Shown here: positions 18,923 to 28,629 of the stretch, piece after piece
How positions within the stretch are numbered: position 1 is the first letter of the stretch
Layout: every line of letters starts with the position of its first letter
Assembly (NCBI GenBank): GCA_001598975.1
Contig: BBXU01000313.1
Location: 1-31,673, forward strand
From: Parachlorella kessleri
Lineage: Eukaryota; Chlorophyta; Trebouxiophyceae; Chlorellales; Chlorellaceae
Reading direction: 5' to 3'
Length of the DNA stretch: 31,673 bases
Notes under the pieces: generated by a model
Databases searched by the model: none
Told to the model about the DNA's origin: nothing
Seen by the model: only the letters and a program-made list of their open reading frames with translations
Position numbers and translations under genes: made by a program

Positions 18923-21900
18923 TCATGTTAGCTGCAGCGCTTCGCCCCTTGCACCAAGCATCCACAGCACATACGACGCCGCCTGCAGAATAACAGTAAT
19001 GGCAAACACTGCCTGGTAGCCCAGGGGACCCCCAGCCAAGTATCCAGTAACCACATTCCCCACAATTCCCACCAGCGTGCCGCAGGTATTGGTGATCCCT
19101 AGCACAAGGCCCGCATCGCGCGGCGCCACATCTTGCACATAGCTGTGAAACCCCGAATAGTTGAAGCCTTGCGAGGCTACTGCCAGGGTCAGCAGCACCA
19201 CAGCCACTGGCGCAGGGACTGCTGCGCTGGGCAGCAGCGCCAGCGGCACCAGGCTCAGCGCAGCGCCGAGCGTGGCGATGCTTTGCATGGTGCGCCGCAC
19301 TGTCAGGGCTGGCAGCTGCCGCCGCGCCTGCGCCCAGTCGGCAAGGCTGCCTGCCACCACTGACACCCCGGCGGTGGCCTGCAGTCGTTTACCCGATTGC
19401 AAAGGCTTAGTGAAGTAGAATAGGTCACAGTGCAATGTTGATAGCCGGTGGGCCGCACTTCTCCCGCAAGCATCGCACAACTGTGGCAGCAGCTCAGTGA
19501 CACTGGAGACCATGGAGAGCTATTTAGCACAGTACGATAAGCTGCTACTGCACTAGACCGCGAAAGTCCGGTGGCCATCAACCTGACGCCAGCTCCCATC
19601 TGCAACAGAACCATAGCCTGCGCCAGTGAGCAGCCAGGCCAGTAGGCAGTCTCCACCGCTCACCAGCCAGGGTAGGGCGCTGAGTACTCCAACCGACTCC
19701 AGGCTGCCAAAAGCCCCCAGAGAGTGGAAAAATGTGGGGAGCCAGGACTGGAGCACAAAGAAGGCCCAGCTGATGACAGAATGTACAAAGCACAGCGTGA
19801 GCAGGTGTGCCAGCGTGCCAGGTGGCACCCTGCTGCTCCGCTGGCGGGCCTTTTGTGGCTGCATTGGGCCAGTTTGTTGAAAAAGCGCCCCTGCCGGCCC
19901 ATCTCCATGCAGGCCTCCACCAGTCACCGACCCTGAGGGTGGCGAAACGCCTGCTAAGCCCGCCTTCAAAGTCGGCTGCTGCTGCTGCCGAGACTGCCCA
20001 AGCCAGCTCTGATGGGGCGTCGCTCCTGATGGGAGCGCAAAAACAGTGAGGGCCGCATAGGCCATGCCGACCAGCCCAAACACCAGACACGTCGCCGGCC
20101 AGCCCAGCTGCAGAAGGCAGACAAAGAGGCACAATCAAGCTCAATCTGGCAAGCCCTTTGGCACATGCAGCGCGACACCGCGATGCGATTGGGGGGACCC
20201 CATGCACTTGTTGCACATCTACAAATGTGCGCAGGGTACTCGTCTTCCGCTCGCTGCCCTGCTTCTTGTCAGAAGAATGCCCACTACATGCATGCACATC
20301 TCATTACCTGTTTGGCCAGGAACGGCGTGCAGGCGAGCCCTGCGACTGTGCCACAGGAGAAGAAGGCATATATGGTAGAGGTGTACCTGCACCGGGGCCA
20401 AAGCAAACAGCACTCAGAGGTATAACAGGCATGTCGGAGCGAAAACCCCTTTTCCTAGCTTCTCTGGTGCAACAGATTCACTGCTAGCCATGCAGGGCCT
20501 GCCCAGGGGTTGGCAAGACATGGCATGGTGCATGGCGGGGTCCCAGACAACAATGCGGCCTGCAGGGCACTTAAATAGGTTGTTAACTGCTTCAGAAGGT
20601 GTCATCCTACACCTGAGAATCTTGAGGTTGGAACTCGAGCCTGGGATTAAAATGGCTACCGCACTGCCAGCTTACCCAACGTGGCACCAAACACACCTGC
20701 TGCGCTGCTTGGGCGGGAGCCAGCGTGCGGAAAGGGAGGACACTGCCGGCATGATGCAGCTCTGGCCCAGTCCCAGGGCAGCCCGGGTGGCCAGCATGAA
20801 GGCAAAGGGGTTCTTGGAGTTTGGTGTGTGGGCAAACAGCGAGGTGGCGAGGGACCACAGGAAGAGACAGGCGAGGAGGAGCTGGGCGCCGCCGACTCTG
20901 TCTGCCACAAGGCCCAGGGGGATCTGCGTACACGCAGGCAAGTGGAAGAACGGCTTGCATGCCATTACCACGGCCATGATTGGATTGCAGGTCTGCTCAG
21001 AACTGGGCTGGCGAGGAGGGAATCCTGATTGCAGAGGGCGCATGCTGGCTTATGATGAGGCAAGCCAGTAAGCAGCTCGCAGGCAAACTAGATAAAAATA
21101 TCAAAAATACGTTTAGGAAAGGTACAACTTGTGGGCACAGTGTTTAACTGCGGGCAGTGGGGAGCCCACCCGCCGTTTGATGACCTGCCCTGCTGTTGCT
21201 GTTGCGATTCTTAAACAGAGCACGCCACATAGATGGGGGTGGCGCGTCCCTTTATGAACGCTGGCGTCAAAACTGCAACTGGGCGCACGCAGTCACAGTA
21301 TGGCCACACCCGCCCAACTACATAATCAGCGACAAACAGACAGTGCACGCTTGTACAGAGCAGGGTCCACAGCAGCTGCCTACCAGCCACAAGCCACTAG
21401 CTAAAGTGGCCAAGCACCTCCCCTTACATGCACGCCAGCCGAGACTTTCCAATGCAACAGCCCACAAGCAGGCCTACTGTACATCCGAGTGGCCCACCTG
21501 GCCTACTACGCAGCCCGCAAGCCGGGCCGGCAGTACACAGCAGAACCCACCCACCATAGCATGAGATCCACAAGCAGGGCCGACTGCACAGAGCAGGACC
21601 CACCCATCTTCGCATGACGTCCAAAAGCAGGGCCGGCAACACACAGAAGTACCCACCTGGCCCACCACGTAGCCCACAAGCAGGGCCGACTGCAGGAGCC
21701 CCATCTGAGGCAGGCTCAGACCAAACTGCTGCTGGATGGGGACCGCCAGCACCGAGAAGGCTACCCTGTGTAGGGCTGCTAGCAGCATGGCTGCGCAGGC
21801 AGCACCCACAACCGTACGGACGGCCTGCAGCGGCGTTCACTTGTGGTGAGAGCTCTGCAGAACTGATGTGAAATGCAAGCCGTCAGACAGAATGCGATAC

Positions 21901-22327
21901 GCTGCTCAGAAAGCGAGCTACAGGAATGCTCCTCTGAAGCAGATCAGGTAAGAAAGTCCACCGCCGACAATGCATGCGCAGGTTTGGTTGGCCGGCGCCC
22001 CCGGCAGCACACCTTATCCGCCTGATGGTGTTTCCCGGGCATGTTGAGAGCTCCAGCGTCCATAGCCGCAACCCTTGGCAATGCAGCATTTAGCCTACGT
22101 TTCTGCACAGAACTGCATGCTGCCTGCCGCCAGCTGCTGCTGGTGCCACGGCCTTTGCTGCCAGATGTGTGTGTCGCTCGCACGAGGCAGTGGGGGACTA
22201 CTGCTTGACGGCAAGCACTTTGCCTTTGGCTGGCTGGTTGCCGCCGCAGCCGTTCTTGACAAGGCAAGGGGCTAGCTGCCTGGCTGACAGAGCCTGCCAG
22301 GCTGCTGTGGAAAGCGTGATGAGGCAT
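18923..22327 (-). CDS. PHT4/SLC17-family anion (phosphate) transporter of the major facilitator superfamily, probably plastid-targeted, 562 aa
   Basis: Six minus-strand exons: 22327-22013, 21824-21657, 20923-20697, 20386-20308, 20107-19664 and 19378-18923. All phases agree and give 562 residues. The first ~90 residues are rich in Ser, Ala, Arg and Gln with almost no acids, like a chloroplast transit peptide. The MFS body follows: TM1-2 with HRVAFSVLAVPIQQQFGLS, then LGLVADRVGG (the loop 2-3 D-R-GG motif), then RAALGLGQSCIMP. PPKQRSR and FFSCGTVAGL come next. A central loop (~288-340) is Gln/Gly/Ser-rich. The second half has LGAFGSLESVGVLSALPWL, TVRRTMQSIATLG and DVAPRDAGLVLGITNTCGTL, close to the SLC17/PHT4 signature. 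Plant PHT4 proteins move phosphate, ascorbate or other anions with Na+ or H+, many across plastid membranes. The substrate cannot be read here. It is divergent from the SET gene. Confidence 0.92.
21465..21707. repeat. 53-bp tandem array, five units, spanning the exon 2-intron 2 junction of the PHT4-like gene
   Basis: CAAGCAGGGCC-type anchors recur at 21465, 21518, 21571, 21624 and 21677, exactly 53 bp apart. The rightmost copy is coding exon 2 (GLLQSALLVGYVVGQ). Moving left, the next unit contains the real donor at 21656 and the others are intronic. The leftmost intronic copy keeps a donor-like GGCCAG|GTGGGC. Since 53 is not a multiple of 3, the extra copies cannot be read as repeats of the same peptide. 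Confidence 0.9.
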
Positions 22328-22693
22328 AGTCCCCAGGGGTTGCCAGCTGAGGAACCCGACGGCTGTATATCGGCTTCCTACGCCTTTCAGGCTTTCTTGC
22401 TTTCACACCGACGCCCTGAAGAGGACCATGCCACACTGTACTAAGATATCAGCAAGCTACGTTGGCCTGCGAGCATCAGTGCGCCATGCGGCGCTCCCGC
22501 TTAGGCACTGACAGTGCCAGTCGTACTGTATTAGAGTCTCAAGGAAAAGGTGAAGGGACTCTGGTGTCCCAATGCTTTTGGTGTCGGCCTGCAATTAGTA
22601 TTGGCGGGTATTCAAGGCGCAAGATCAAGGCTAGTGGTTGATCAGTACATACGCCTGGGCAGACACCCACTGTTGTGCCGCATCTGTGTCGCT
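22328..22693. promoter_or_regulatory. Short bidirectional promoter region between the PHT4-like and SET genes
   Basis: Only 366 bp separate the two ATGs of divergent genes whose products both start with plastid-type leaders. Both promoters and 5' UTRs must lie here. I saw no clear TATA box or repeated operator-like motif. Confidence 0.55.
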
Positions 22694-25600
22694 ATGAGGC
22701 TGCAGTTGGTGCTGAGCGCGGGCAGGCCTCCGTGCCCAACCGGACAAAGGCGTCATGGTGCTCCCGCAGCGCACCCTGGCAGTGTCACAAACCCACGCCT
22801 GCCGCTGCTCAGTCTCCGTGCAGCTAAACCTTTTCCGCGCGGGTCTGGCAAGAGGCAGCACAGGGGCTGTAGGAGGCACGGGCCAAAGCTGCAGGCTGTC
22901 GCTGTAGCACCCACCACCGGCCAGAGCAGCCTGCAGCATATGGACCAGCTGTTGCGCTGGTGCATAGAGCGCCATGGGCTGCCAGCCACCGTGCTGGAGC
23001 CAGCAGAAATGGAGGTGCAGGGCGGGGAAGGCGCACTGCGCCTCGGCTTTACTGTGTCGCGCCCAGTGGAGCAGGGCGAGGTGAGTAACATGTCGACGCA
23101 ACACAAGTCACTGGGCACAGCTGTTATGGGAGGCGTGTCATTACCTCTGAGGACTTCCCAGCCGTGAGTCGCGCCCGTTATCCTGGGTGCCACACTCCGG
23201 CTTGTCCTTCCCAGTCTCCGCACGTGTCACTCCTCGATCTCACACAGGTCCCCTGTGGCGTCAAGCCCCCGCTCTCCTGCCGGCTGTAGATCCTGCTGGA
23301 GATTCCTGGGGACCTGGGGATCACTCGTGTGGACCTGGAGAAGGACCAAGCGCTGGCGGCGCTGGCTGAGGGGCGCAGCGAGCTGGTGGGGCTGGCGCTC
23401 TGGCTGGTCAAGGAACGATCCAAGGTGGGGAGCTGGTTCGAAGGTGCAGACGAGGGGTGGCTTTTGGGGAGGAGATAATGGCAGCTGGGGCAGGTAGAGA
23501 TTGGCAGCACTGGGCTTGGTGCTAGAGATGATGACATTGAAGGTGGAGTGCACGTGACAAGACGGGGTCAGACAGCAGGGAGCGGGTGCCAGCTGCGTCA
23601 GATCGCAGAGCACAGGGTAGGGAAAGACGGCCATTAAATGGAAACGGAGGTGTGGAAGTGCTCCTCCTTCTCTCGTTCTCTCAGGGCACCCAGAGGCACT
23701 CTTCTTTCCCGAGGCCTCCATGCTGCTGCTGTGCTACACATGTGTCTGCGTACATGGCAGGCCTGCCACCGCCCTGTCCCTGCAAGGTTGCTGCTCCAGA
23801 AGTGGCGCCGCTGCCACGCACGCTGCCTTCAAAAGGCTGCCTCTCCCGCTTTACATGCTGTGCTCGGCCATCTAAGCGTGCTTGTCGCTGCAGGGTGATG
23901 CCTCTCAGTGGGCGCCCCTGCTGCGCACGCTGCCCTCAGAGACTCTCAGCCCAATTCTCTGGAGCGAGCAGGAGCTGGAAGAGCTGCTCAAAGGCTCTCA
24001 GGTGTGGTGGCCGCAAGGGGGGAAGATAAGGTACTAAGAGTGTTGCTGATGGCGTGCGTGGTGCATAGGCCCTACAACTAGTAGGGCGGTGCCATGCCCT
24101 ATGTGTATGCAGACTGCTGGGAGCTGGGAGGATTGCTGACAGGCATGTTGACAGAGGGGGCGCCCCTCGGCATGAGTGGGGCGCTGGTGCGCAGGCTTGT
24201 GCTGCCTGCCGGAGGATGGTGGAAAGGTGTTTGGTGGCGTCCATTGGCTAAGTAGTCCCCCATGATAAATAAATGGGCGGCGAGGCCTGGGCGTATTTAT
24301 TTATGCATATGTTCCATTGGCTGCATGCAGGTGCTGGCCGAGGCGAAGGCTCGGCAAGAGACGCTGCGGCAAGAGTGGGCCGACATACAGGAGCTGGCCA
24401 GCAGAGATTCGGAGAAGTACCCTACAGGTAGGCAACTTGCCAGGCACCAAGCTTTCCTCTCTATACCATCATGGGGTGGATCTCGCAGATGAGGGCTTCC
24501 CATGTGTGCGCTCCTTTCCCCCTCAGGGGGAGCTCTTGCTGGTGCTAGGTTACCAGCGCTGCCCTGCGCCCGCCCAGTGCCTCCGCTGCGTGTGTATCCC
24601 TACCACCGCCTGCACCTTGCGGTGCCCGCCACATGGCTGTGTGCATGCGTCTGTAGGACAAAGGCATGCACGCCACTCCCATGCGTCCTAGCGAGGCACC
24701 ATGTACTTGCCCTTGGTTTAGTGCTTGGCATACAGCTATGCTTCCAGCGGCTTCACCTCCCGCAAGAGCCACTGAGGAGGGGGATGCCGTCACACTTAGC
24801 GTTAGTCATGCCTGGTGGGTCCTCCTCTCCATGCCTATATTTGGCACCACCGAAGGTATGTATGCCACCTGTACCTCCGCATCCACACCTCCTAGCCCCC
24901 CATCCTGATCGCCTCCCACCCCATCCCACATGGCTGCTGCAGGGATCTACAATGAGAGCAGCTTCCTTAGAGCCATGTCCGTGATATTAGCCTACGCCAC
25001 CTACCTGCCCTCGGCCCAGTGCTTTGCGCTGCTGCCCCTGACCAGCGCGTTCTCCCGGACGGGCAGCGTGGCGGGGGCAACGCTAGACTATGACCTGGAT
25101 CGGCAGGCAGTCACCGTGGTAGCCACCCGGTCATACAGGCAAGTCTGTTGCTCAATCACTCCCCCCTCCTGCACTGCTCCACAGCGGTGGTCGCAGCCCG
25201 TCGTAGACATGCATTCTAAAGTAGCTTGAGTGCTGTCGAGGGTCCTCTTGTCGGGACTCTGCCGCTGCCTGTCATAGACATCATGCACATACACCAACTT
25301 GAGTGCCATCGACGCCTTTTCTCGTCTGAAACTTTGGACATAGAACTCTGCGGCAGGCCTGGCCAGGAGGTGCTTCTACAATAGCTTGGGTGCCTTCAAT
25401 GCCCCTCTAGTCTGAACTCTGGTGCAGGCCCGGCCAGGAGGTGCAGCTGTTTGATGGCCGCCCTAACGGCGAGCTGCTGCTGGCCACGGGGGCTGTTGAG
25501 CGTGCCAACCCGGCGGACTTTTTGACCCTGGAGCAGGGGCTGGTGGGGGCTGACAGGATGTACAGCTCCAAGCGGCAGATCCTGGAATCTCTTGGATTAG

Positions 25601-28232
25601 GTGAGCTGAGGACAGAAGATCTGTATGGTTGACCCTGGAGCAGGGGCTGGTGGGGGCTGACAGGATGTACAGCTCCAAGCGGCAGATCCTGGAATCCTTG
25701 GGATTAGGTGAGCTGAGGAGAGAGGATCTGCATGGTTGACCCTGAAGCGGGGCTGGTGGGGGCTGACAGGAGGTGCAGCTCCAAGCGGTTAATGCTGGAA
25801 TGCCTGGGCTTGGGTGAATGTAAGTGTTGGGATGGGAGTGGGGCAGGGCCCCGGCTCTCTTGTGCTGCGTGCAGGTTACAAGGCAATGGGGCGCACCACA
25901 GTGCCTGGCTATGGTTTGGATTGTGCATGCATCACCCCCTGGGCCAGCGCCTTCTCCTAGCATTGCTGTTGCCAGGCTCAAGCTGGGTGCACCAACCCCC
26001 ATCTTTTCTTGCTCCATGCTTTCTTGATCCTGGCAGGCGCCCGGCAGGAGTTCCCTATCTACGAGGATCGGATGCCCACGCAGATGTTGTCGTACCTCCG
26101 CCTGGCACGCATCCAGGACTCGGCGCAGCTGGCCAAGGTACGCTACTAAACCCTTTTGCGGGCGATGCTGCGCCTGGCACGCACCATAGACTTGGGCAGA
26201 GTAGGGCAGGATTTGTGTGGGGGCTGCTACAGGTGGCGCAATCCATAGCGGATTTCTGCAAGCACATCGGGGCATGCATCGTCTGGCATGCAGGGTGGTG
26301 CCCGCGCATTTCAGGGTTGGTAGGCACTTGCACCGTCCTGGTGCAGGCGTCGTTGGTTGCTCCCTGGTCTGGTGATATCTGCCTTGGATGTGAGGAGCGC
26401 AAGTAGATAACAAGCATCATGCGCGGTCTTCCTTACTGCCGTCAGCCAGCCACGTCCACTGGTGCCCTCTTGCTAGGGGCTAGCGATAACAAAGCTATAT
26501 GGCTCCAGTTTGTTGACGCCGCCCACGCCGCCCTCCCCGCGTGCTCTTTACCTCACCTAGGAGGCGAGTGTCGGCCAGGGCGGTGTCTGGGGCCCCAACG
26601 TCCTTGCTCTTGTCTTTGGCTCCCTTTTTATGCAGCTGACTTTTGATCAGGACGTGATCATCAGCGTCGAGAACGAGTACGAGGTGCTCCAGCTGCTCAT
26701 GGGCGACTTGAGAGACAGGTGACTAACCATGACTCAGTACCCTACGAAAAGAAACAATGGATGGCAGGTATGAGGTGCGGCAGCTACTTATAGGCGACCT
26801 CAGGGACAGGTGTCGGACCATGGCTTTGAGTGCACAGAACAGCACACAGCCCGGTGCAGAGACTATCTCTCCACCTCTCCTCCCTGCTCCCCCTACCAGC
26901 CACCACGACTAGAACACTTGTGTGAACATGCGTGTGCAGGATCAGCTTTCAGTCTACAACTCCTCGCAGCCATCATGACTAGAACACTTGTGTGAACATG
27001 CGTGTGCAGGATCAGCTTTCAGTCTACAACTCCTCGCAGCTTCCCTCCCAGCCACCGCGACTAGAACATTTGTGTAACATGCGTGTGCAGGATCAGCGCC
27101 TTCAGCGGCGGGCTGGAGGAGGATGTGAAGCTGCTGCAGCAGAGGGACCTGGGGCCGAGAGAGCGCGTGGCCGCGCAGCTGCGGCTGAGCGAGAAGCGCA
27201 TCCTGCGGGGAACCATGGAGGGGGTGCGCCGGCGGCTGGCGCCCATCCGGGGCATCCCAACCAAGGTGCCCGCCCGGCCCCTCCTCACACTTGCGTATTT
27301 TACCTTGGTCTTGATTTTTCCAGCTTCTTCCGTCCCTGCCTGGCCCCTTGTCCTACCTGCCTTTCCTTACTGCGGTGCTGATTGTGGCAGTTCTGGGACT
27401 CCCTGCATCAGCAGACAAGCCATCCTTGTTTGAGAAGGCATCCTTGTACCTCCCCTGCCGAGAAGTGTGTGGTGCAGGGGTATCGGCAGGGGCCAAGGCT
27501 GCACCCCCAGCAGTGCATTCGTGCTTGGAGTGGGCACCGGCGCCTGAACCGCGCGACCTGCTTGTGCTGCTGTAGCAGGGTTGCCCCCAAAATTGTATGT
27601 ATGCCCAGAGTGAGCACCCGCGCCTGACCTTGCGTCCTGCTTGTGCTGCTGCAGCAAGGCTTCCAGGACCCCAACTCCGACATTATCGAGATTTTTGAGA
27701 CCGTGGAGAAAATCCCCCAGGCACCCAAGAAGCTGCTGGTGGGTTTGGCGGTGTCCCTCTCCCTGGCTGGGCGGCGCTCTGGGTGCAGGGTGCTTCCTTC
27801 TGTGTGCTGGTAGCGGGCGTGTGTGAGACTATTAGACCAAGCAGCTGTGGTTGCGGCGATCCTTCAGCTTACTATGCTGAGGGCAAAATCCCATCACCAA
27901 TGGCATGCACCGCCCCTTGTTTGCTGTATTCAATAGGTGTGGTTTGCTTGGCCCTGCTTGTGTGGGACTTATGGGGGGACTTATGGCAGCATTGTCAGGT
28001 GGCGGTACGATGTTAGCCTGGGCTGTGTCGTTTGCTTGTTGTGTCCATTGTTGTGGTGCTCCATGCTGGCACTGCTCGTGCGGTGTTCGTGAGCGAACTG
28101 GTGCACTTGGCAAAGGTCCAGCCGTTTCATCAGCTTAGCATAAGACCGTCATGCTGCTGCCTGCAGGACGGCATCCTGGGCTGGGCTAGGGGTGACTACG
28201 ACCCGGACTGGAGGAAGAAAGGGGGAAAATAG
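22694..28232 (+). CDS. Rubisco-LSMT-type SET-domain protein with degenerate active site, probably plastidial, 534 aa (548 with cassette exon)
   Basis: Eleven exons: 22694-23080, 23290-23424, 23894-24001, 24331-24427, 24943-25138, 25428-25600, 26037-26137, 26636-26718, 27091-27265, 27655-27738 and 28167-28232. All phases agree. An extra exon at 26768-26809 fits phase. The N terminus is basic, with no acidic residue before about residue 84, typical of a transit peptide. Recognisable SET/LSMT blocks are LLRWCIERHGLPA, LLEIPGDLGITR, YNESSFLRAMSVILA, the FALLPL region (~270), TRSYRPGQEV, then NGELLLATGAVERANPADF. The helical Rubisco-substrate-binding part follows and ends in a Lys/Arg-rich tail. 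Family members methylate lysines of plastid proteins such as Rubisco or aldolase. The expected NHS motif reads SRT (~280-282) and the catalytic Tyr is replaced by Asp (~317), so methyltransfer is doubtful. Splice junctions are heavily duplicated. Confidence 0.9.
25139..25427 (+). other. GC-AG intron in the SET gene
   Basis: Exon 5 ends TCATACAG and is followed by GCAAGT. The next exon begins after GGTGCAG. AG|G gives Arg in the conserved SYRPGQEV block. The neighbouring GT (GCAA|GTCTGT) gives the wrong phase. Confidence 0.8.
25345..25446. repeat. 71-bp-offset duplication of the exon 6 acceptor in the SET gene
   Basis: ACTCTGCGGCAGGCCTGGCC at 25345 is repeated as ACTCTGGTGCAGGCCCGGCC at 25416, which is the true acceptor and exon start. 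Similarity continues through CAGGAGGTGC. The upstream copy is intronic and keeps an AG acceptor. Confidence 0.8.
25524..25830. repeat. 107-bp tandem repeat, three units, of the exon 6 3' end with its splice donor
   Basis: Units start with GACCCTG at 25524 (coding), 25631 and 25738. Unit 2 is nearly identical to unit 1, including GGATTAG|GTGAGCTGAG. Unit 3 is more diverged (GGCTTGGGTGAATGTAAGT). The coding copy is chosen because only it joins upstream to the SET NGELLL block and downstream in phase to exon 7. Confidence 0.92.
26099..26209. repeat. 72-bp-offset degenerate duplication of the exon 7 3' end (SET gene)
   Basis: CGCCTGGCACGCATCCAGGA at 26099 (coding) recurs as CGCCTGGCACGCACCATAGA at 26171 in the intron. 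Similarity fades over the next ~20 bases, including the donor. Confidence 0.65.
26678..26809. repeat. 91-bp-offset duplication of the exon 8 3' end creating a possible cassette exon
   Basis: The coding copy TAC...GACAG (26678-26718) is repeated as TAT...GACAG (26769-26809). Both are followed by GT. The second copy is also preceded by an acceptor-like ATGGCAG. Five of seven codon differences are synonymous. Confidence 0.85.
26768..26809 (+). CDS. Candidate 42-nt cassette exon (14 codons) of the SET gene
   Basis: Bounded by AG at 26766-26767 and GT at 26810, phase 2 on both sides, so it can be included without disturbing frame. It encodes RYEVRQLLIGDLRD, a near copy of the end of exon 8 (YEVLQLLMGDLRD). 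If included, a 14-residue helical repeat would lengthen the C-terminal domain. Whether it is spliced in cannot be read from DNA. Confidence 0.45.
26907..27111. repeat. Triplicated acceptor region of exon 9 (SET gene)
   Basis: GACTAGAACACTTGTGTGAA begins copies at 26907 and 26977, identical over 64 bp. A third, diverged copy at 27059 leads into the real exon at 27091. Each copy contains the acceptor GCGTGTGCAG followed by GATCAGC. Confidence 0.92.
27529..27675. repeat. 80-bp-offset duplication of the exon 10 acceptor (SET gene)
   Basis: AGTGGGCACCGGCGCCTGAA at 27529 recurs as AGTGAGCACCCGCGCCTGAC at 27609. Both continue through CCTGCTTGTGCTGCTG to an AG (TAG in the first, CAG in the second) and then CAGGGTTGCC or CAAGGCTTCC, the latter being the true exon start. 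Confidence 0.85.
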
Positions 28233-28629
28233 CCACCGCCGCTGCCATCATTCGCCTTGATTACTGCCTAGCTACCCAGAAATCCGCTTCTGCCTTCAAG
28301 TACTGTCTTGCAACTCCTTTCCTAGGTTCTGTAGGGCCCTTAGAAGGTTGGCAAGGTCTTGCGCTTGCTAACTTTTGGTTAAGAAAGGTGCCATCACCGG
28401 CTCCCCCTCCACCGGCTGAGGGGATCGGCAGCACAATTTTCTGTAAGTGGTTGCGTCAGTGACGAGGCGGTAGGTGTCGCATATGTGCCCTGTACAGTCC
28501 TGACTGGCCAGTCTAGTACGGTGGATGTTTCATTATCCGGACTCAGTACGGCGGGTCCTGCTGATGGGACGAAGAGGGTGATGAAGATATCAATTTCCCA
28601 ACCAAGACGTACCGGGCATTGTCGCAGAC
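28233..28629. other. 3' UTR of the SET gene and promoter of the next membrane-protein gene
   Basis: No coding exon is apparent. TGTAA at 28442 probably ends the SET transcript. The remaining ~180 bp would be promoter and 5' UTR of the downstream gene. Confidence 0.5.
28442..28446 (+). terminator. Candidate TGTAA poly(A) signal of the SET gene
   Basis: TGTAA about 210 nt after the stop at 28232, in a typical position for a green-algal transcript end. Confidence 0.5.

Noticed and set aside
25463..26413. 316-codon open frame on the minus strand
   Set aside because: It is the reverse shadow of the 107-bp repeats of exon 6. Its apparent peptide repeats come from the DNA duplication, and the plus strand has the conserved SET/LSMT exons.
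21465..27111. CRISPR-like repetition
   Set aside because: The repeats are contiguous tandem units of 53-107 bp without unique spacers, tied to exon-intron borders in a eukaryotic gene context.
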